Below the pieces are notes generated by a model. That model was not told the origin of the DNA. It did not search any database and saw only the letters and a list, made by a program, of their open reading frames with translations. Made by a program: the position numbers and the translations under genes. 64,000 nucleotides of DNA, from contig NZ_AP025730.1 in the NCBI RefSeq assembly GCF_023734135.1, positions 5,208,001 to 5,272,000 on the forward strand, given 5' to 3'. Shown here one piece after another: positions 36,456 through 45,908 of the stretch (position 1 is its first letter; the number at the start of each line of letters is the position of its first letter). Source of the DNA: Sphaerotilus microaerophilus. GTDB lineage: Bacteria > Pseudomonadota > Gammaproteobacteria > Burkholderiales > Burkholderiaceae_C.

Positions 36456-38780
36456 TCACGGCTGAGGTAAGGGTGCAAGCCTGCGTTGGCGCTTGGGGGG
36501 CGGGGGTGAATAGATACCCTGAGAAGTGCCTTTCACTACATCGCGCAATTCGAGTCGACCATCAACTCTCACGACATACATCTTTCCTTCCGAACCGCCA
36601 AAGGCAATGGAGCGCACATCCGGCGGGTTGGCCTGCCAGATGATTTTTTCCTGAGCGATATCCCAGACTGCGGCAAGTCCGTCGGAATGGACATAAGCCA
36701 GCCACCTGCCATCCGCATCGAACGACACCGCCGTTGCCGGTGACGACGGGGTGCAGTCGATCGCCCTGCTGTTGCCTTGGCTGGCATCCCAAAGCGTGAC
36801 ACAGCCGTCGTCTCCAGCAGAGGCCAGCCACTTCGCCCCTGGGGAGAGAGCCAGTGCATTGACATATCCACGGTGCACGTCCAGAAGAGTGCGCTTCACT
36901 ACACCGGTCGTCGTGTCGGCGATAAGGATGTTCGCTCTCTTCGACACCCACCTTCCGCGCGTGAGGTCGAAATGCGCATCGGAAGCCGCTATGGCAAGCG
37001 AACGACCATCCGGATCGAGAGCGGCAACCTGGAATCCCATATCGTCGGCAGGCGTCCTGACGATCCGGACAAAACCGTTGTTTGGCTGAAACGCCCAGAC
37101 ACGGACGCGACCACGGCCATCCCCCGTGACCAAGAGGCCGGATTGCGGATCAGCGGCCAAGCTCATGATGCTGGTCGCGTGGAAACCGATCACGCGAGGT
37201 GTGTCCCCCCAGAGATGCAGTTCCTGCTGAGTCGCCAAAGCAACCTCGCCGCCAGACGGACGCACGAACCGCGCAGCGTCGACGGTGGCCTCCAACTGCC
37301 GGGCATCCGGGGCGGCCTCGGGGGAGAGGTCTCGCAGATCGACTCGGCGAACAAACATGCCGCCGGCCAACAGCAACCAACGGCCGTCGGCAGATACATC
37401 GACCACAGCTCCCGTAGAAGGCTCCGGATCGATGTCGCGAAGCGGCCTCAGCGTGTTAGCGTCATGCAGCCGTACAACCCCGATGACACTGCCCGTCACG
37501 ATCCGGTTGTCCGTGGTGACCGCCACAGAAACCACTGAGTCGGACGAGGGTGCACGCCGCACCATGCTTGCGCCATTCGGCCCCAGCGTCCATTGCGAAA
37601 GAGTACCGACCCGATCTGCACTCACCCACGACGATCCGGTCCGCTGAAACGCCAGAGCGAATGCGGCCTGCGCGTCCAGAACCTGGATGCGTGCCCGACG
37701 ATTCAAATCCCACAGTGACCAGGCACCCTCGTCGCTGCCCACCAACGCCAGTTGGCCGTCGGCCGATACGCTGATCGAAGTAATCGCACCAGGGCTCACT
37801 CGTTCAAACCGCGCCAAGCACTGCCCTTGCCGAAAGTCCCAGATGGACAATACCCCTTGTCGATCGCCTGCGATCAACCAACCACGTGAAACGACCAATG
37901 CCACGGCATCGATGGGTGCTTCGGCTGCCACGGGCAGTTCGGCCACGAAATGCTGCGTGGCCACCAGAGCCTCCAGTAGCGCACCGCGCGCCTCGGTCGT
38001 CTCAGCCTTGTGCACGGCAACCAGTCCCCAGAGCACAGCCCCACGAGCGTCATGGTGCGCAAGTGCGAAGTGGGATTTCGCCGCGTATTCCCTCGACAGC
38101 GAAAGCGCTCGCTGCCCCTCTTTGGCGACCTTTTCGATCCGTGCCCGCCGATCGAGCACCACCGAGCCGACGCCCAACCCGACCACCAGCACGGCGACGG
38201 CGGCCACAGTCAGTCGAGCTTGCCGCCGCCGCAGCAGATGCTCACCCAGAATGGCGTCCAGCGGAACGCCTCGCAGCCTGGCCACCACCTGGGCCACGGC
38301 GTGCCGAAAGGCCGGCGCCTGTACGGGAAGACCTTGAGTGTCAGCCAAATCGGCATACAGGGATTCGCCCTTGAACTGACCCTTCAGCGCCGCCGGCAAG
38401 GCATCGGTGACCTGCCAATCGAAGTCACCGGTCACTTTATCCCAGCGAATCACTCCGTCGATCCGAACCAGAATGATCGAATCAGCCGACCGGTGATCAA
38501 GCCACCAGCGCACCTCGAGATCAACCCAAGCCGACTTGGCTGACACGCGCGAAGCCAGCAGGATCAGGAACCGTGCCGCACTCAGGGCCGATGCGATCTC
38601 TTCACGCAGCACCGGAGCAGCAGCCAGATTGGCCTTGTCAATGAAGACGTGCACACCACGCGGCCGATACCAAGGTCGCGCAAATCTTTCCAACTCTCGA
38701 TGCAAAGCCTCGGCCTGGTCCACATTCGAGTGGCTGTAGGACAGAAAGCCATCGAACAGCAAGTCACCCTTCCGCTCCAC
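36456..38780 (-). CDS. TIR-transmembrane-WD40 protein, probably truncated at its 3' end by an IS66 element
   Basis: A 774-aa protein. Residues 5-135 form a TIR domain (LLFDGFLSYSHSNVDQAEALHREL; the usual catalytic-Glu block is SRVSAKSAWVDLEV with Glu89). One membrane segment lies at about 190-209, a helical linker at 215-275, and then some twelve WD40-like blades (e.g. LVTGDGRGRVRVWAF, LASAGDDGCVTLWD). It ends in a Pro/Arg-rich tail 15 bp before the IS. Bacterial TIR proteins with sensor repeats are candidates for NAD-depleting immunity, an inference here. GTG start at 38780 with a GGTGA ribosome site. It begins 10 bp after the rarA stop. Codon use is less GC-biased than rarA, suggesting transfer. 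Confidence 0.75.
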   Translation of the reverse strand: MERKGDLLFDGFLSYSHSNVDQAEALHRELERFARPWYRPRGVHVFIDKANLAAAPVLREEIASALSAARFLILLASRVSAKSAWVDLEVRWWLDHRSADSIILVRIDGVIRWDKVTGDFDWQVTDALPAALKGQFKGESLYADLADTQGLPVQAPAFRHAVAQVVARLRGVPLDAILGEHLLRRRQARLTVAAVAVLVVGLGVGSVVLDRRARIEKVAKEGQRALSLSREYAAKSHFALAHHDARGAVLWGLVAVHKAETTEARGALLEALVATQHFVAELPVAAEAPIDAVALVVSRGWLIAGDRQGVLSIWDFRQGQCLARFERVSPGAITSISVSADGQLALVGSDEGAWSLWDLNRRARIQVLDAQAAFALAFQRTGSSWVSADRVGTLSQWTLGPNGASMVRRAPSSDSVVSVAVTTDNRIVTGSVIGVVRLHDANTLRPLRDIDPEPSTGAVVDVSADGRWLLLAGGMFVRRVDLRDLSPEAAPDARQLEATVDAARFVRPSGGEVALATQQELHLWGDTPRVIGFHATSIMSLAADPQSGLLVTGDGRGRVRVWAFQPNNGFVRIVRTPADDMGFQVAALDPDGRSLAIAASDAHFDLTRGRWVSKRANILIADTTTGVVKRTLLDVHRGYVNALALSPGAKWLASAGDDGCVTLWDASQGNSRAIDCTPSSPATAVSFDADGRWLAYVHSDGLAAVWDIAQEKIIWQANPPDVRSIAFGGSEGKMYVVRVDGRLELRDVVKGTSQGIYSPPPPKRQRRLAPLPQP

Positions 38781-38790
38781 TGGTCACCTG

Positions 38791-40167
38791 TCACCGTGAA
38801 TCGCCACTGACCTTGGAAGGCTCTGAGCTGGCCGCCGCGGCATCCCGCGCCCGCAGCTGCGCCAGCTTCTCGCCGATCTTGATCTCCAGCCCGCGCGGCA
38901 CCGGCGCGTAGAACTGCGGCGGCGGGTCCAGGGCGTCGGGGAAGTAGCGCTCGCCCGCCGCGTAGCCGCCCGCCTCATCGTGGGCGTAGCGGTAGTCGCG
39001 GCCGTAGTCGAGCGACTTCATCAGCTTCGTCGGCGCATTGCGCAGGTGCAGCGGCACCGGCCGGGTGCCGTCCTGCTGCACGAAGGCGCGCGCGGCCTTG
39101 TAGGCGGTGTAGACCGCGTTGGACTTGGGCGCCACGGCCAGGTAGACCACCGCCTCGGCCAGCGCCAGCTCGCCCTCGGGCGAGCCCAGGTGCTCGTAGG
39201 TCTCGCTGGCGTCCAGGCACAGGCGCAGGGCGCGCGGGTCGGCCAGGCCGATGTCCTCGGCCGCCATGCGGATCAGCCGGCGAACGATGTAGCGCGCGTC
39301 CACCCCGCCGTCGAGCATGCGCACCAGCCAGTACAGCGCCGCGTCCGGGTGGCTGCCGCGCACCGACTTGTGCAGCGCGGAGATGGTGTCGTAGAACTGC
39401 TCGCCGCCCTTGTCGTAGCGGCGCAGTTGCGCGCCCAGGCAGCGCTCCAGCGTGGCCTCGTCGATGGGGGCCTGGGGGCCGACCATGCGCGCCACGTTCT
39501 CATAGGTGTTGAGCAGCCGGCGCGCGTCCCCGTCGGCATAGGCGATCAGGCGCTGCGCCGCGGCCGGCTCGGGCGCCACCGCGTCGAGCGCCTGGCTGGC
39601 GCGCTGCAGCAGGCCCTGCAGGTCCTCCTCCGAGATCGGCTGCAGCACATGCACCGTGGCGCGAGACAGCAGCGCCGAGTTCACCTCGAAGGAGGGGTTC
39701 TCCGTGGTGGCCCCGATGAAGGTGAACAGGCCTGATTCAACGTGGGGCAGGAAGGCGTCCTGCTGTGCCTTGTTGAAACGGTGCACCTCGTCGACGAAGA
39801 CGATGCAGCGCCGCCCCTGCGCCTGGGCGAGCTTCGCCCGGTCCACCGCGTCGCGGATGTCCTTGACACCGCCCAGCACCGCCGAGATCTGCACGAACTC
39901 GGCGTCGAAGGCGGTGGCCATCAGCCGTGCCAGCGTGGTCTTGCCGGTGCCGGGCGGCCCCCAGAGGATCATCGAGTGCGGCCGGCCGGACTCAAAGGCC
40001 ACACGCAGCGGCTTGCCAGCATCGAGCAGGCTGTGCTGGCCGATCACCTCGTCCAGCGTGCGCGGGCGCAGCCGCTCGGCCAGCGGGGCGTAGGCCTGGG
40101 CAGCCTCGGCGGCCGGTGCCCGGGCCACCGCAGGGGCGGGTGAAGCGGCGCCGAACAGGTCGTCCAT
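38791..40167 (-). CDS. rarA: Replication-associated recombination protein A (AAA+ ATPase)
   Basis: A 458-aa AAA+ ATPase of the RarA/MgsA/WRNIP1 family that acts at stalled replication forks. Walker A WGPPGTGKTT, Walker B CIVFVDEVHRF, sensor 1 GATTENPSFEVNSALLSR, and the C-terminal tetramer region with DPRALRLCLDASETYEHLGSPEGELALAEAVVYLA. Either the GTG at 40170 or the ATG at 40167 may start. ftsK-lolA-rarA is the usual Burkholderiales order; here the TIR gene follows directly. Confidence 0.95.
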   Translation of the reverse strand: MDDLFGAASPAPAVARAPAAEAAQAYAPLAERLRPRTLDEVIGQHSLLDAGKPLRVAFESGRPHSMILWGPPGTGKTTLARLMATAFDAEFVQISAVLGGVKDIRDAVDRAKLAQAQGRRCIVFVDEVHRFNKAQQDAFLPHVESGLFTFIGATTENPSFEVNSALLSRATVHVLQPISEEDLQGLLQRASQALDAVAPEPAAAQRLIAYADGDARRLLNTYENVARMVGPQAPIDEATLERCLGAQLRRYDKGGEQFYDTISALHKSVRGSHPDAALYWLVRMLDGGVDARYIVRRLIRMAAEDIGLADPRALRLCLDASETYEHLGSPEGELALAEAVVYLAVAPKSNAVYTAYKAARAFVQQDGTRPVPLHLRNAPTKLMKSLDYGRDYRYAHDEAGGYAAGERYFPDALDPPPQFYAPVPRGLEIKIGEKLAQLRARDAAAASSEPSKVSGDSR

Positions 40168-40219
40168 CACGGCCGGGCACCCTTCAGGTTCGATGTGAGT
40201 CCACGCTCACGGCAGGCAC

Positions 40220-40858
40220 TCACTGGTTCAGCACGTCGGCACCGGCCGGCGGGTTGAACTTGAAGCGGGCGGCCGGGATGGCCGCGCCCGGCTCGAAGCG
40301 GGCGAACTCCAGCCGCGAGGTCTGGCCGAAGGCATCGGTGATCTCGAAGGCGGCCAGCTCACGGCCGCGGAAGCCCACCCGCACGCTGCGGATGCTGCCC
40401 TCCTTGGCCTTGGGCAGTGCGCGCGCCCACTGCAGGCCTCCCGCGTCCGCCTCGTTGCTCAGTGTGAAGTCCCGATCCAGGTTGCCTCCGGCCAGCAGCG
40501 CGGCCGGCGTGGCGCCCAGCGCCTGGTCGTAGGGGCGCACCGTGACCTGGTTCAGGTCGACATCGAAGAGCCAGACCTTCTGGCCATCGGCCACGATCTG
40601 CTGCTCGTAGGGCTTGGCGTAGTCGAAGCGGAAGCGGTTGGGCCGCAGGAACTCGAAGCTGCCGGTGGAGGACTTCTTCTTCGCCCCATCGGGCGAGGTC
40701 ACCGTCTGGGTGAAGGCGCCACGGCCGGACTGCACGTCCTTGACGAAGTTGCGCAGGGCATCGGCGGCATCGGCATGCGCCACGCCAGGGACGACGGCGG
40801 CCAGCGCGGCAGCCATCGGGAAAGCCAGCAACGAGCGGCGGGGATTCTTTAGGGTCAT
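40220..40858 (-). CDS. lolA: Outer-membrane lipoprotein carrier protein LolA
   Basis: A 212-aa periplasmic chaperone that carries lipoproteins from LolCDE to LolB. Signal peptide: SLLAFPMAAALAAVVPGVAHA with cleavage after HADA. Mature LolA blocks: LRNFVKDVQSGRGAFTQTVTSPDG, LRPNRFRFDYAKPYEQQIVADGQKVWLFDVDLNQVTV. Start is the ATG at 40858. It lies 28 bp after ftsK and 52 bp before rarA, its normal place. This is the housekeeping copy; the cluster LolA is at 996-1634. Confidence 0.94.
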   Translation of the reverse strand: MTLKNPRRSLLAFPMAAALAAVVPGVAHADAADALRNFVKDVQSGRGAFTQTVTSPDGAKKKSSTGSFEFLRPNRFRFDYAKPYEQQIVADGQKVWLFDVDLNQVTVRPYDQALGATPAALLAGGNLDRDFTLSNEADAGGLQWARALPKAKEGSIRSVRVGFRGRELAAFEITDAFGQTSRLEFARFEPGAAIPAARFKFNPPAGADVLNQ

Positions 40859-40886
40859 GGGAGGGGTGGTGAAAGCGAGCGGGCGC

Positions 40887-43283
40887 TCACTCGGCGTTTC
40901 TTGGAGGCACCAGGATGTCGCGGTTGCCATTGGTGGCCATGCCGGACACCAGCCCGGCCTTCTCCATCTGGTCGAGCAGGCGGGCCGCACGGTTGTAGCC
41001 GATGCGCAGGTGGCGCTGTACCAGCGAGATGGAGGCACGGCGCTGCTGCAGCACCACCGCCACCGCCTGGTCGTACATCGGGTCGGATTCCGGGTCGCCA
41101 CCGCCGCCCTCGGCGTTGGTGTCGTTGCCCTCGCCGTCGAGCACGCCGCCCTCCAGGATGCCCTCGATGTAGTCCGGCTCGCCCTGCGTCTTCAGGTAGT
41201 CCACCACGCGGTGCACCTCCTCGTCGCTGACGAAGGCGCCGTGCACCCGCGTGGGCAGGCCGGTGCCGGGCGCCAGGTAGAGCATGTCGCCCTGGCCCAG
41301 CAGCGCCTCGGCGCCCATCTGGTCGAGGATGGTGCGGCTGTCGATCTTGCTGCTGACCTGGAAGGCGATGCGCGTGGGGATGTTCGCCTTGATCAGGCCG
41401 GTGATCACGTCCACGCTGGGGCGCTGGGTGGCCAGGATCAGGTGGATGCCCGAGGCACGCGCCTTCTGCGCCAGCCGGGCGATCAGCTCCTCGATCTTCT
41501 TGCCCACCACCATCATCAGGTCGGCCAATTCGTCGATCACCACCACGATGTGTGGCAGGCGGTCCAGCGGCTCCGGCTCCTCAGGTGTCAGGCTGAAGGG
41601 GTTGGGGATCAGCTCGCCGCGCTCCTTGGCCTCGGCCAGCTTCTTGTTGTAGCCGGCCAGGTTGCGCACGCCCAGCTTGCTCATCAGCTTGTAGCGGCGC
41701 TCCATCTCGGCCACGCACCAGGTCAGCGCGTTGCCGGCCTGCTTCATGTCGGTCACCACCGGCGCGAGCAGGTGCGGGATGCCCTCGTACATGCTCATTT
41801 CGAGCATCTTCGGGTCGATCAGGATCAGCCGCACATCGCGCGGCTCGGCCTTGTAGACCAGGCTGAGGATCATCGCGTTGATGCCCACCGACTTGCCCGA
41901 CCCGGTGGTGCCGGCCACCAGCACGTGCGGCATCTTGGCCAGGTCGGCCACCATCGGCGTGCCGACGATGTCCTTGCCCAGGCCGATGGTCAGCAGCGAG
42001 GCGGCATCGTGGTAGACCTGCGAGCCCAGGATCTCGGCCAGGCGGATCATCTGCCGGCGCGCGTTGGGCAATTCGAGGGCCATGCAGTTCTTGCCGGGAA
42101 TCGTCTCCACCACCCGGATCGACACCAGGCTGAGCGAGCGCGCCAGGTCCTTGGCCAGGCCGACCACCTGCGAACCCTTCACGCCCGTGGCCGGCTCGAC
42201 CTCGTAGCGCGTGATCACCGGGCCCGGGTGGGCCGCCACCACGCGCACCTCGACACCGAAGTCCTTGAGCTTCTTCTCCACCAGCCGGCTGGTCATCTCC
42301 AGCGACTCCGGCGTGATCGTCTCGACCTTGCCGGGCGCAGCGTCCAGCAGATCGACCTGCGGCAACTTGCCGTTGTCCAGCTCGACAAACAGTGGCTGCT
42401 GGCGCTCCTTGGCCACCCGCGTGGAGGGCAGCACCGGTGAGATGGCCGCTGGCGGCGGCGTCTCGATCACCAGCGGCATCGGGTGCGTGGCCTCCTCGAC
42501 GCGGCGCTCCACATCGAGCACCCGCTCGCGCTCGCGCAGGGCGCGCTCGCCGATGCGCTGGTCCTCGGCCCGCTCGCGGCTCTCGATGCGGCGCTCGCGC
42601 AGACCGTCGATCCACCCGCCGATGCCCTCGGCCAGCCCCAGCCAGGAGAACCGCAGCGCCCAGGCCATGCCGAGCAACAGCAGCACGATCCAGGACAGGC
42701 CGCTGCCGACGAAGCCGAGCCACTTCATCGACAAGGGGCCCAGCGTGGCACCGAGGATGCCGCCCGCATGGGCGCCCGCCCACAGCGCCTCGAAGCGGTA
42801 CAGGCGGGTCCACTCCAGCGCGGTGCTGGCCATCAGCAGCAGGAGCAAGCCGACCCAGGGCATCCAACGCGGACGCCAGGCCACCGGGCCCTGGGCATGG
42901 CGGGGCAAGGCAGCGTCAGGGTCGCTGCGCAGCAGCTGAGCCACCGCGGCCAGCCAGGCCCGCGCTGCCACCACCAGGCACCACCACACCGAGCCGCCAA
43001 ACAGCACATAGGACAGGTCCGACACCCAGGCGCCCAGCAGCCCGGCGCGGTTGCGCAGCGCCAAGCCATCCCCGGAGGTGGAGAAGGCCGCATCGCCGGC
43101 ATCGTGGGTCCACATCGCGATCAACCACAGCAGCCAGAGCAGGCCGCCCAGCGCCAGCACGAGCTGCAGCCGCCAGCGCGTCAGCAGCCGCTGCAGGCCG
43201 GTGCCGGGCGCGGCCGTACCGGAGGCCGGATCAGGTGAAGACGGAGGCGCTGCTCCCCGCAGCGTGCCGAGCGAATAGGTCAT
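40887..43283 (-). CDS. ftsK: DNA translocase FtsK
   Basis: A 798-aa septal DNA pump. Four membrane segments in residues 30-200 (e.g. [31 protein letters not shown]), a short linker, then the RecA-like motor with Walker [44 protein letters not shown] and Walker [14 protein letters not shown]. The C-terminal winged-helix gamma domain ([44 protein letters not shown]) reads KOPS-type sites and activates XerD at dif. The linker is short relative to E. coli FtsK, as in many betaproteobacteria. Start is the ATG at 43283. Confidence 0.96.
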   Translation of the reverse strand: MTYSLGTLRGAAPPSSPDPASGTAAPGTGLQRLLTRWRLQLVLALGGLLWLLWLIAMWTHDAGDAAFSTSGDGLALRNRAGLLGAWVSDLSYVLFGGSVWWCLVVAARAWLAAVAQLLRSDPDAALPRHAQGPVAWRPRWMPWVGLLLLLMASTALEWTRLYRFEALWAGAHAGGILGATLGPLSMKWLGFVGSGLSWIVLLLLGMAWALRFSWLGLAEGIGGWIDGLRERRIESRERAEDQRIGERALRERERVLDVERRVEEATHPMPLVIETPPPAAISPVLPSTRVAKERQQPLFVELDNGKLPQVDLLDAAPGKVETITPESLEMTSRLVEKKLKDFGVEVRVVAAHPGPVITRYEVEPATGVKGSQVVGLAKDLARSLSLVSIRVVETIPGKNCMALELPNARRQMIRLAEILGSQVYHDAASLLTIGLGKDIVGTPMVADLAKMPHVLVAGTTGSGKSVGINAMILSLVYKAEPRDVRLILIDPKMLEMSMYEGIPHLLAPVVTDMKQAGNALTWCVAEMERRYKLMSKLGVRNLAGYNKKLAEAKERGELIPNPFSLTPEEPEPLDRLPHIVVVIDELADLMMVVGKKIEELIARLAQKARASGIHLILATQRPSVDVITGLIKANIPTRIAFQVSSKIDSRTILDQMGAEALLGQGDMLYLAPGTGLPTRVHGAFVSDEEVHRVVDYLKTQGEPDYIEGILEGGVLDGEGNDTNAEGGGGDPESDPMYDQAVAVVLQQRRASISLVQRHLRIGYNRAARLLDQMEKAGLVSGMATNGNRDILVPPRNAE

Positions 43284-43329
43284 GCCAGGATTGTGGACGA
43301 ACGCACGATCCCGGCTTGGAGGCGGGCGG

Positions 43330-43348
43330 CCCGGGATCGTTCCCCGGG
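43330..43348. terminator. GC-rich hairpin between fahA end and ftsK start
   Basis: CCCGGG arms (43330-43335, 43343-43348) with further imperfect pairing (GCGG/CCGC) outside. It lies 55 bp downstream of fahA on the transcribed strand. No T-run follows, so it may be a weak terminator only. The rest of this 119-bp gap should hold the ftsK promoter. Confidence 0.35.
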
Positions 43349-43402
43349 CTGCCGCGGCGGCATCTGACGGGCAATATCACCGCCGCGCCAGTGCCACCCC
43401 GA

Positions 43403-44731
43403 TCACGGTGCCGGCAGGATCACACCGCTGCAGGGCCCGAAGCCGATGCGCGCCGCGCCTTCGCGCTCGCACCAGGCATGCAGCTCAACGGTGTCGCCGT
43501 CCTGCAGGAAGGTGCGGGTCTCGCCGTTGGGCAGCGTGATCGGCTGCTTGCCGCCGCTGGTCAGCTCCAGCAGCGAGCCGCCCTGCCCCGGCTGCGGGCC
43601 GGACTGAGTGCCGCTGCCCAGCAAGTCGCCGGGGTTGAGGTTGCAGCCGTTGACGGTGTGGTGCGCGAGCAGCTGCGCCAGCGTCCAGTAGGCGTCGCGG
43701 TAGTTGGACTGCATCAGCGCCACCGCCGGCTCGCCGGCTGCACGCATCTGCGCCGTCTGGATGCGCACCTGCAGCTGGATGTCCAGGGCACCGCCGGCGC
43801 GGTTCTCGGCCGAGTCGAGGTAGGGCAGCGGCTGCGGGTCGCCCTCGGGCCGGGTGAAGGGCACGCGGAACGGCTCCAGCGCCTCCATCGTGACGATCCA
43901 GGGCGACAGGACGCTGCCGAAGTTCTTCGACAGGAAGGGCCCCAGCGGCTGGTACTCCCAGGCCTGCAGGTCGCGCGCGGACCAGTCGTTGAGCAGACCG
44001 AGGCCGAAGAGGTGCTCGCCCGCCTGGCCGATCGCCACCGGCTCGCCCAGCGCGTTGGCGCGGCCGACGTAGGCGCCCAGCTCCAGCTCGTAGTCCAGCC
44101 GGCGGCAGGGGCCGAAGTCCGGCGCCGCACCCTCGGGCGTGCCCGGCAGCTTGAACTGGCCGTTGGGCCGGCGGATCGGCGTGCCGCTGACCACCAGCGA
44201 GGAGGCCCGGCCGTGGTAGCCGATGGGCACCCACTTGTAGTTGGGCAGCAGCGGGTTGTCCGGCCGGAACAGCTTGCCCACCGCGGTGGCGTGGTGGATG
44301 CCGGTGTAGAAGTCGGTGTAGTCGTGCACCGTGCAGGGCAGGCTGAACTCGACGTCGGCTTGCGCGATCAGGCAAGGCGCCAGGGCAGGCTGCTGCGCGC
44401 TGCCGGTCTTCAGCGCGGCCTGCAGGGCGCTGCGCAGCACGCGGCGCGCGGCGCTGCCCTGCGCCATCACGGCGTTCAGGTTCCCAGCGGCCAGCGGCGC
44501 CAGCAGCGCGGCGACCTCGGCCGACCAGCCACCGGCCTGGGCCGCGGCAGCCAGGTCCAGCACCTGGTCGCCGATGGCCACGCCGATGCGCCAGGGCTCG
44601 GCAGGGCCGGCTCGGCGGATGCGCCGGAAACATCCATAAGGCAGGTTCTGGATCGGGAAGTCGGTGCCCACCGCCTGGGCGGAGGCCACCCAGCTGGTCA
44701 GGGCCGGGTCGTGGGAAGGGTCGAGAAGCAT
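43403..44731 (-). CDS. fahA: Fumarylacetoacetase
   Basis: A 442-aa hydrolase splitting fumarylacetoacetate into fumarate and acetoacetate, the last step of tyrosine/homogentisate breakdown. Blocks: DFPIQNLPYGCF near the N-terminus, VHDYTDFYTGIHHATAVGKLFRPD with the metal Asp and catalytic His, KWVPIGYHGRASS, LDYELELGAYVG with metal Glu residues, and GLGLLNDWSARDLQAWEYQPLGPFLSKNFG. Start is the ATG at 44731. No homogentisate dioxygenase (hmgA) is in the window. It follows the MBL-fold gene on the same strand with a 110-bp gap holding two strong hairpins. Confidence 0.95.
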   Translation of the reverse strand: MLLDPSHDPALTSWVASAQAVGTDFPIQNLPYGCFRRIRRAGPAEPWRIGVAIGDQVLDLAAAAQAGGWSAEVAALLAPLAAGNLNAVMAQGSAARRVLRSALQAALKTGSAQQPALAPCLIAQADVEFSLPCTVHDYTDFYTGIHHATAVGKLFRPDNPLLPNYKWVPIGYHGRASSLVVSGTPIRRPNGQFKLPGTPEGAAPDFGPCRRLDYELELGAYVGRANALGEPVAIGQAGEHLFGLGLLNDWSARDLQAWEYQPLGPFLSKNFGSVLSPWIVTMEALEPFRVPFTRPEGDPQPLPYLDSAENRAGGALDIQLQVRIQTAQMRAAGEPAVALMQSNYRDAYWTLAQLLAHHTVNGCNLNPGDLLGSGTQSGPQPGQGGSLLELTSGGKQPITLPNGETRTFLQDGDTVELHAWCEREGAARIGFGPCSGVILPAP

Positions 44732-44770
44732 TGGAGTCCTTGGCACATTGCGTCGTGTCACCAGATCCAC

Positions 44771-44792
44771 GGGCCGGCTGGCAGGCCGGCCC
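44771..44792. terminator. Hairpin upstream of fahA
   Basis: GGGCCGGC (44771-44778) pairs with GCCGGCCC (44785-44792), 8-bp perfect arms and a 6-base loop. It lies between the MBL-fold gene and fahA. No T-run. Confidence 0.45.
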
Positions 44793-44803
44793 GCTTCGCG
44801 AGG

Positions 44804-44834
44804 CACGGCGAGGCCCGCAGTGGGCCTCGCCGTG
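44804..44834. terminator. 13-bp-stem hairpin downstream of the MBL-fold gene
   Basis: CACGGCGAGGCCC (44804-44816) pairs perfectly with GGGCCTCGCCGTG (44822-44834) around a 5-base loop, only 7 bp after the MBL-fold stop. Very stable, no T-run; it may stop or slow transcription, or protect the 3' end of the upstream message. Confidence 0.55.
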
Positions 44835-44841
44835 TCCACGC

Positions 44842-45804
44842 TCAGCCTTCGAGGGCTTGCCACATCTGCACGTCGCGCTCGGCGGTCCAGATGCGCGGGT
44901 CGGGGAACTGGGTGGCCTCGTCGTAGGCGCGGGTGACGTCAAACGGCATGCAGTGGTTGAAGATCACCCACTGGCCGTACTTGGGCTGCAGCTTGGCGAA
45001 GGTTTCCTCGTAGACCGCGCGCAGGGCCTTGCCCTCGGCGGCGCCGGCCTTGACGCTGGCGAAGAGGTCACTGACAAAAGCGCGCGTGCCGTCCAGACCA
45101 GCCTGCACCTCGGCGGCGTTCTTCAGCGCCGGGCCGCGCCCGGGCACCAGCTTCTCGGGCTGCAGCGCCGCGATGTTCTGCAGCGTTTGCGGCCAATCCT
45201 GGAAATAGGCGTCACCGGCGTACGGCGTGGCGTCGAACTCGACCAGGTCGCCGGAGAACAGCACGCGGTCCTGCGGCAGCCAGACCACCGTGTCGCCCTT
45301 GGTGTGGCCGCGGCCGAGTTGCAGGATCTGCACTTCCAGCTTGCCCAGCCACAGCGTCATCTTGCCGGTGAAGGTGATGGTGGGCCAGGTCAGGCCGGCG
45401 GGCACGCTCTCGACGTTGCGGAACAGGCGGGGGAAGCGGCCAATTTCGCTGGCCTTGTCCTGCTCGCCGCGCTCGACGATCAGGTCGTAGGTGTCCTGGC
45501 TGGCGATGATGTGCTCAGGCTGGTAGGCCGCGGCGCCCAGCACGCGCACCGCGTGGTAGTGGCTCAGGCAGACGTACTTGATCGGCTTGTCGGTGACCTC
45601 GCGGATGCGGCGGATCACGTCCTCGGCCATCACCGGGGTGGCCTGGGTGTCGATCACCATCACCGCGTCATCGCCGATGACGATGCCGGTGTTCGGGTCG
45701 CCCTCGGCGGTGTAGGCCCAGGCGTGGTCGGACAGCTTCTCGAAGCTGACCTTCTTCTCTTCCAGGTCGGCCGCAGAGGCAAAGGTCTTGGTGGGGGCGT
45801 TCAT
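44842..45804 (-). CDS. MBL-fold protein with degenerate metal motif
   Basis: A 320-aa protein with the metallo-beta-lactamase fold (DDAVMVIDTQATPVMAEDVIRRIREVTDKPIKYVCLSHYHAVRVLGAAAYQ). The canonical HxHxDH motif is changed to HYHAVR, so the Asp and third His ligands of metal site 2 are missing; GRGHTKGDTVVWLP and LFSGDLVEFD retain later His/Asp ligands. It could be a mono-metal or altered hydrolase. I recall this HYHAVRVLG form from related betaproteobacterial proteins, so it is probably a subfamily trait. It is divergent from an IclR gene, likely its regulator, and followed by fahA; an aromatic/ester pathway role is inferred. Confidence 0.75.
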   Translation of the reverse strand: MNAPTKTFASAADLEEKKVSFEKLSDHAWAYTAEGDPNTGIVIGDDAVMVIDTQATPVMAEDVIRRIREVTDKPIKYVCLSHYHAVRVLGAAAYQPEHIIASQDTYDLIVERGEQDKASEIGRFPRLFRNVESVPAGLTWPTITFTGKMTLWLGKLEVQILQLGRGHTKGDTVVWLPQDRVLFSGDLVEFDATPYAGDAYFQDWPQTLQNIAALQPEKLVPGRGPALKNAAEVQAGLDGTRAFVSDLFASVKAGAAEGKALRAVYEETFAKLQPKYGQWVIFNHCMPFDVTRAYDEATQFPDPRIWTAERDVQMWQALEG

Positions 45805-45908
45805 GGGGGTCTCCTCGGAGGGGTGAGGCCGAAGATCATCTAACTGATTCGACCATGCCTAAAACAGATCAGATGATAATCAACAAATTCAACGATGTCT
45901 AACAAACA

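Noticed and set aside
42392..44926. 844-aa plus-strand ORF across ftsK and fahA
   Set aside because: Runs antisense through two well-supported genes; Arg/Ala/Pro-rich with no motif.
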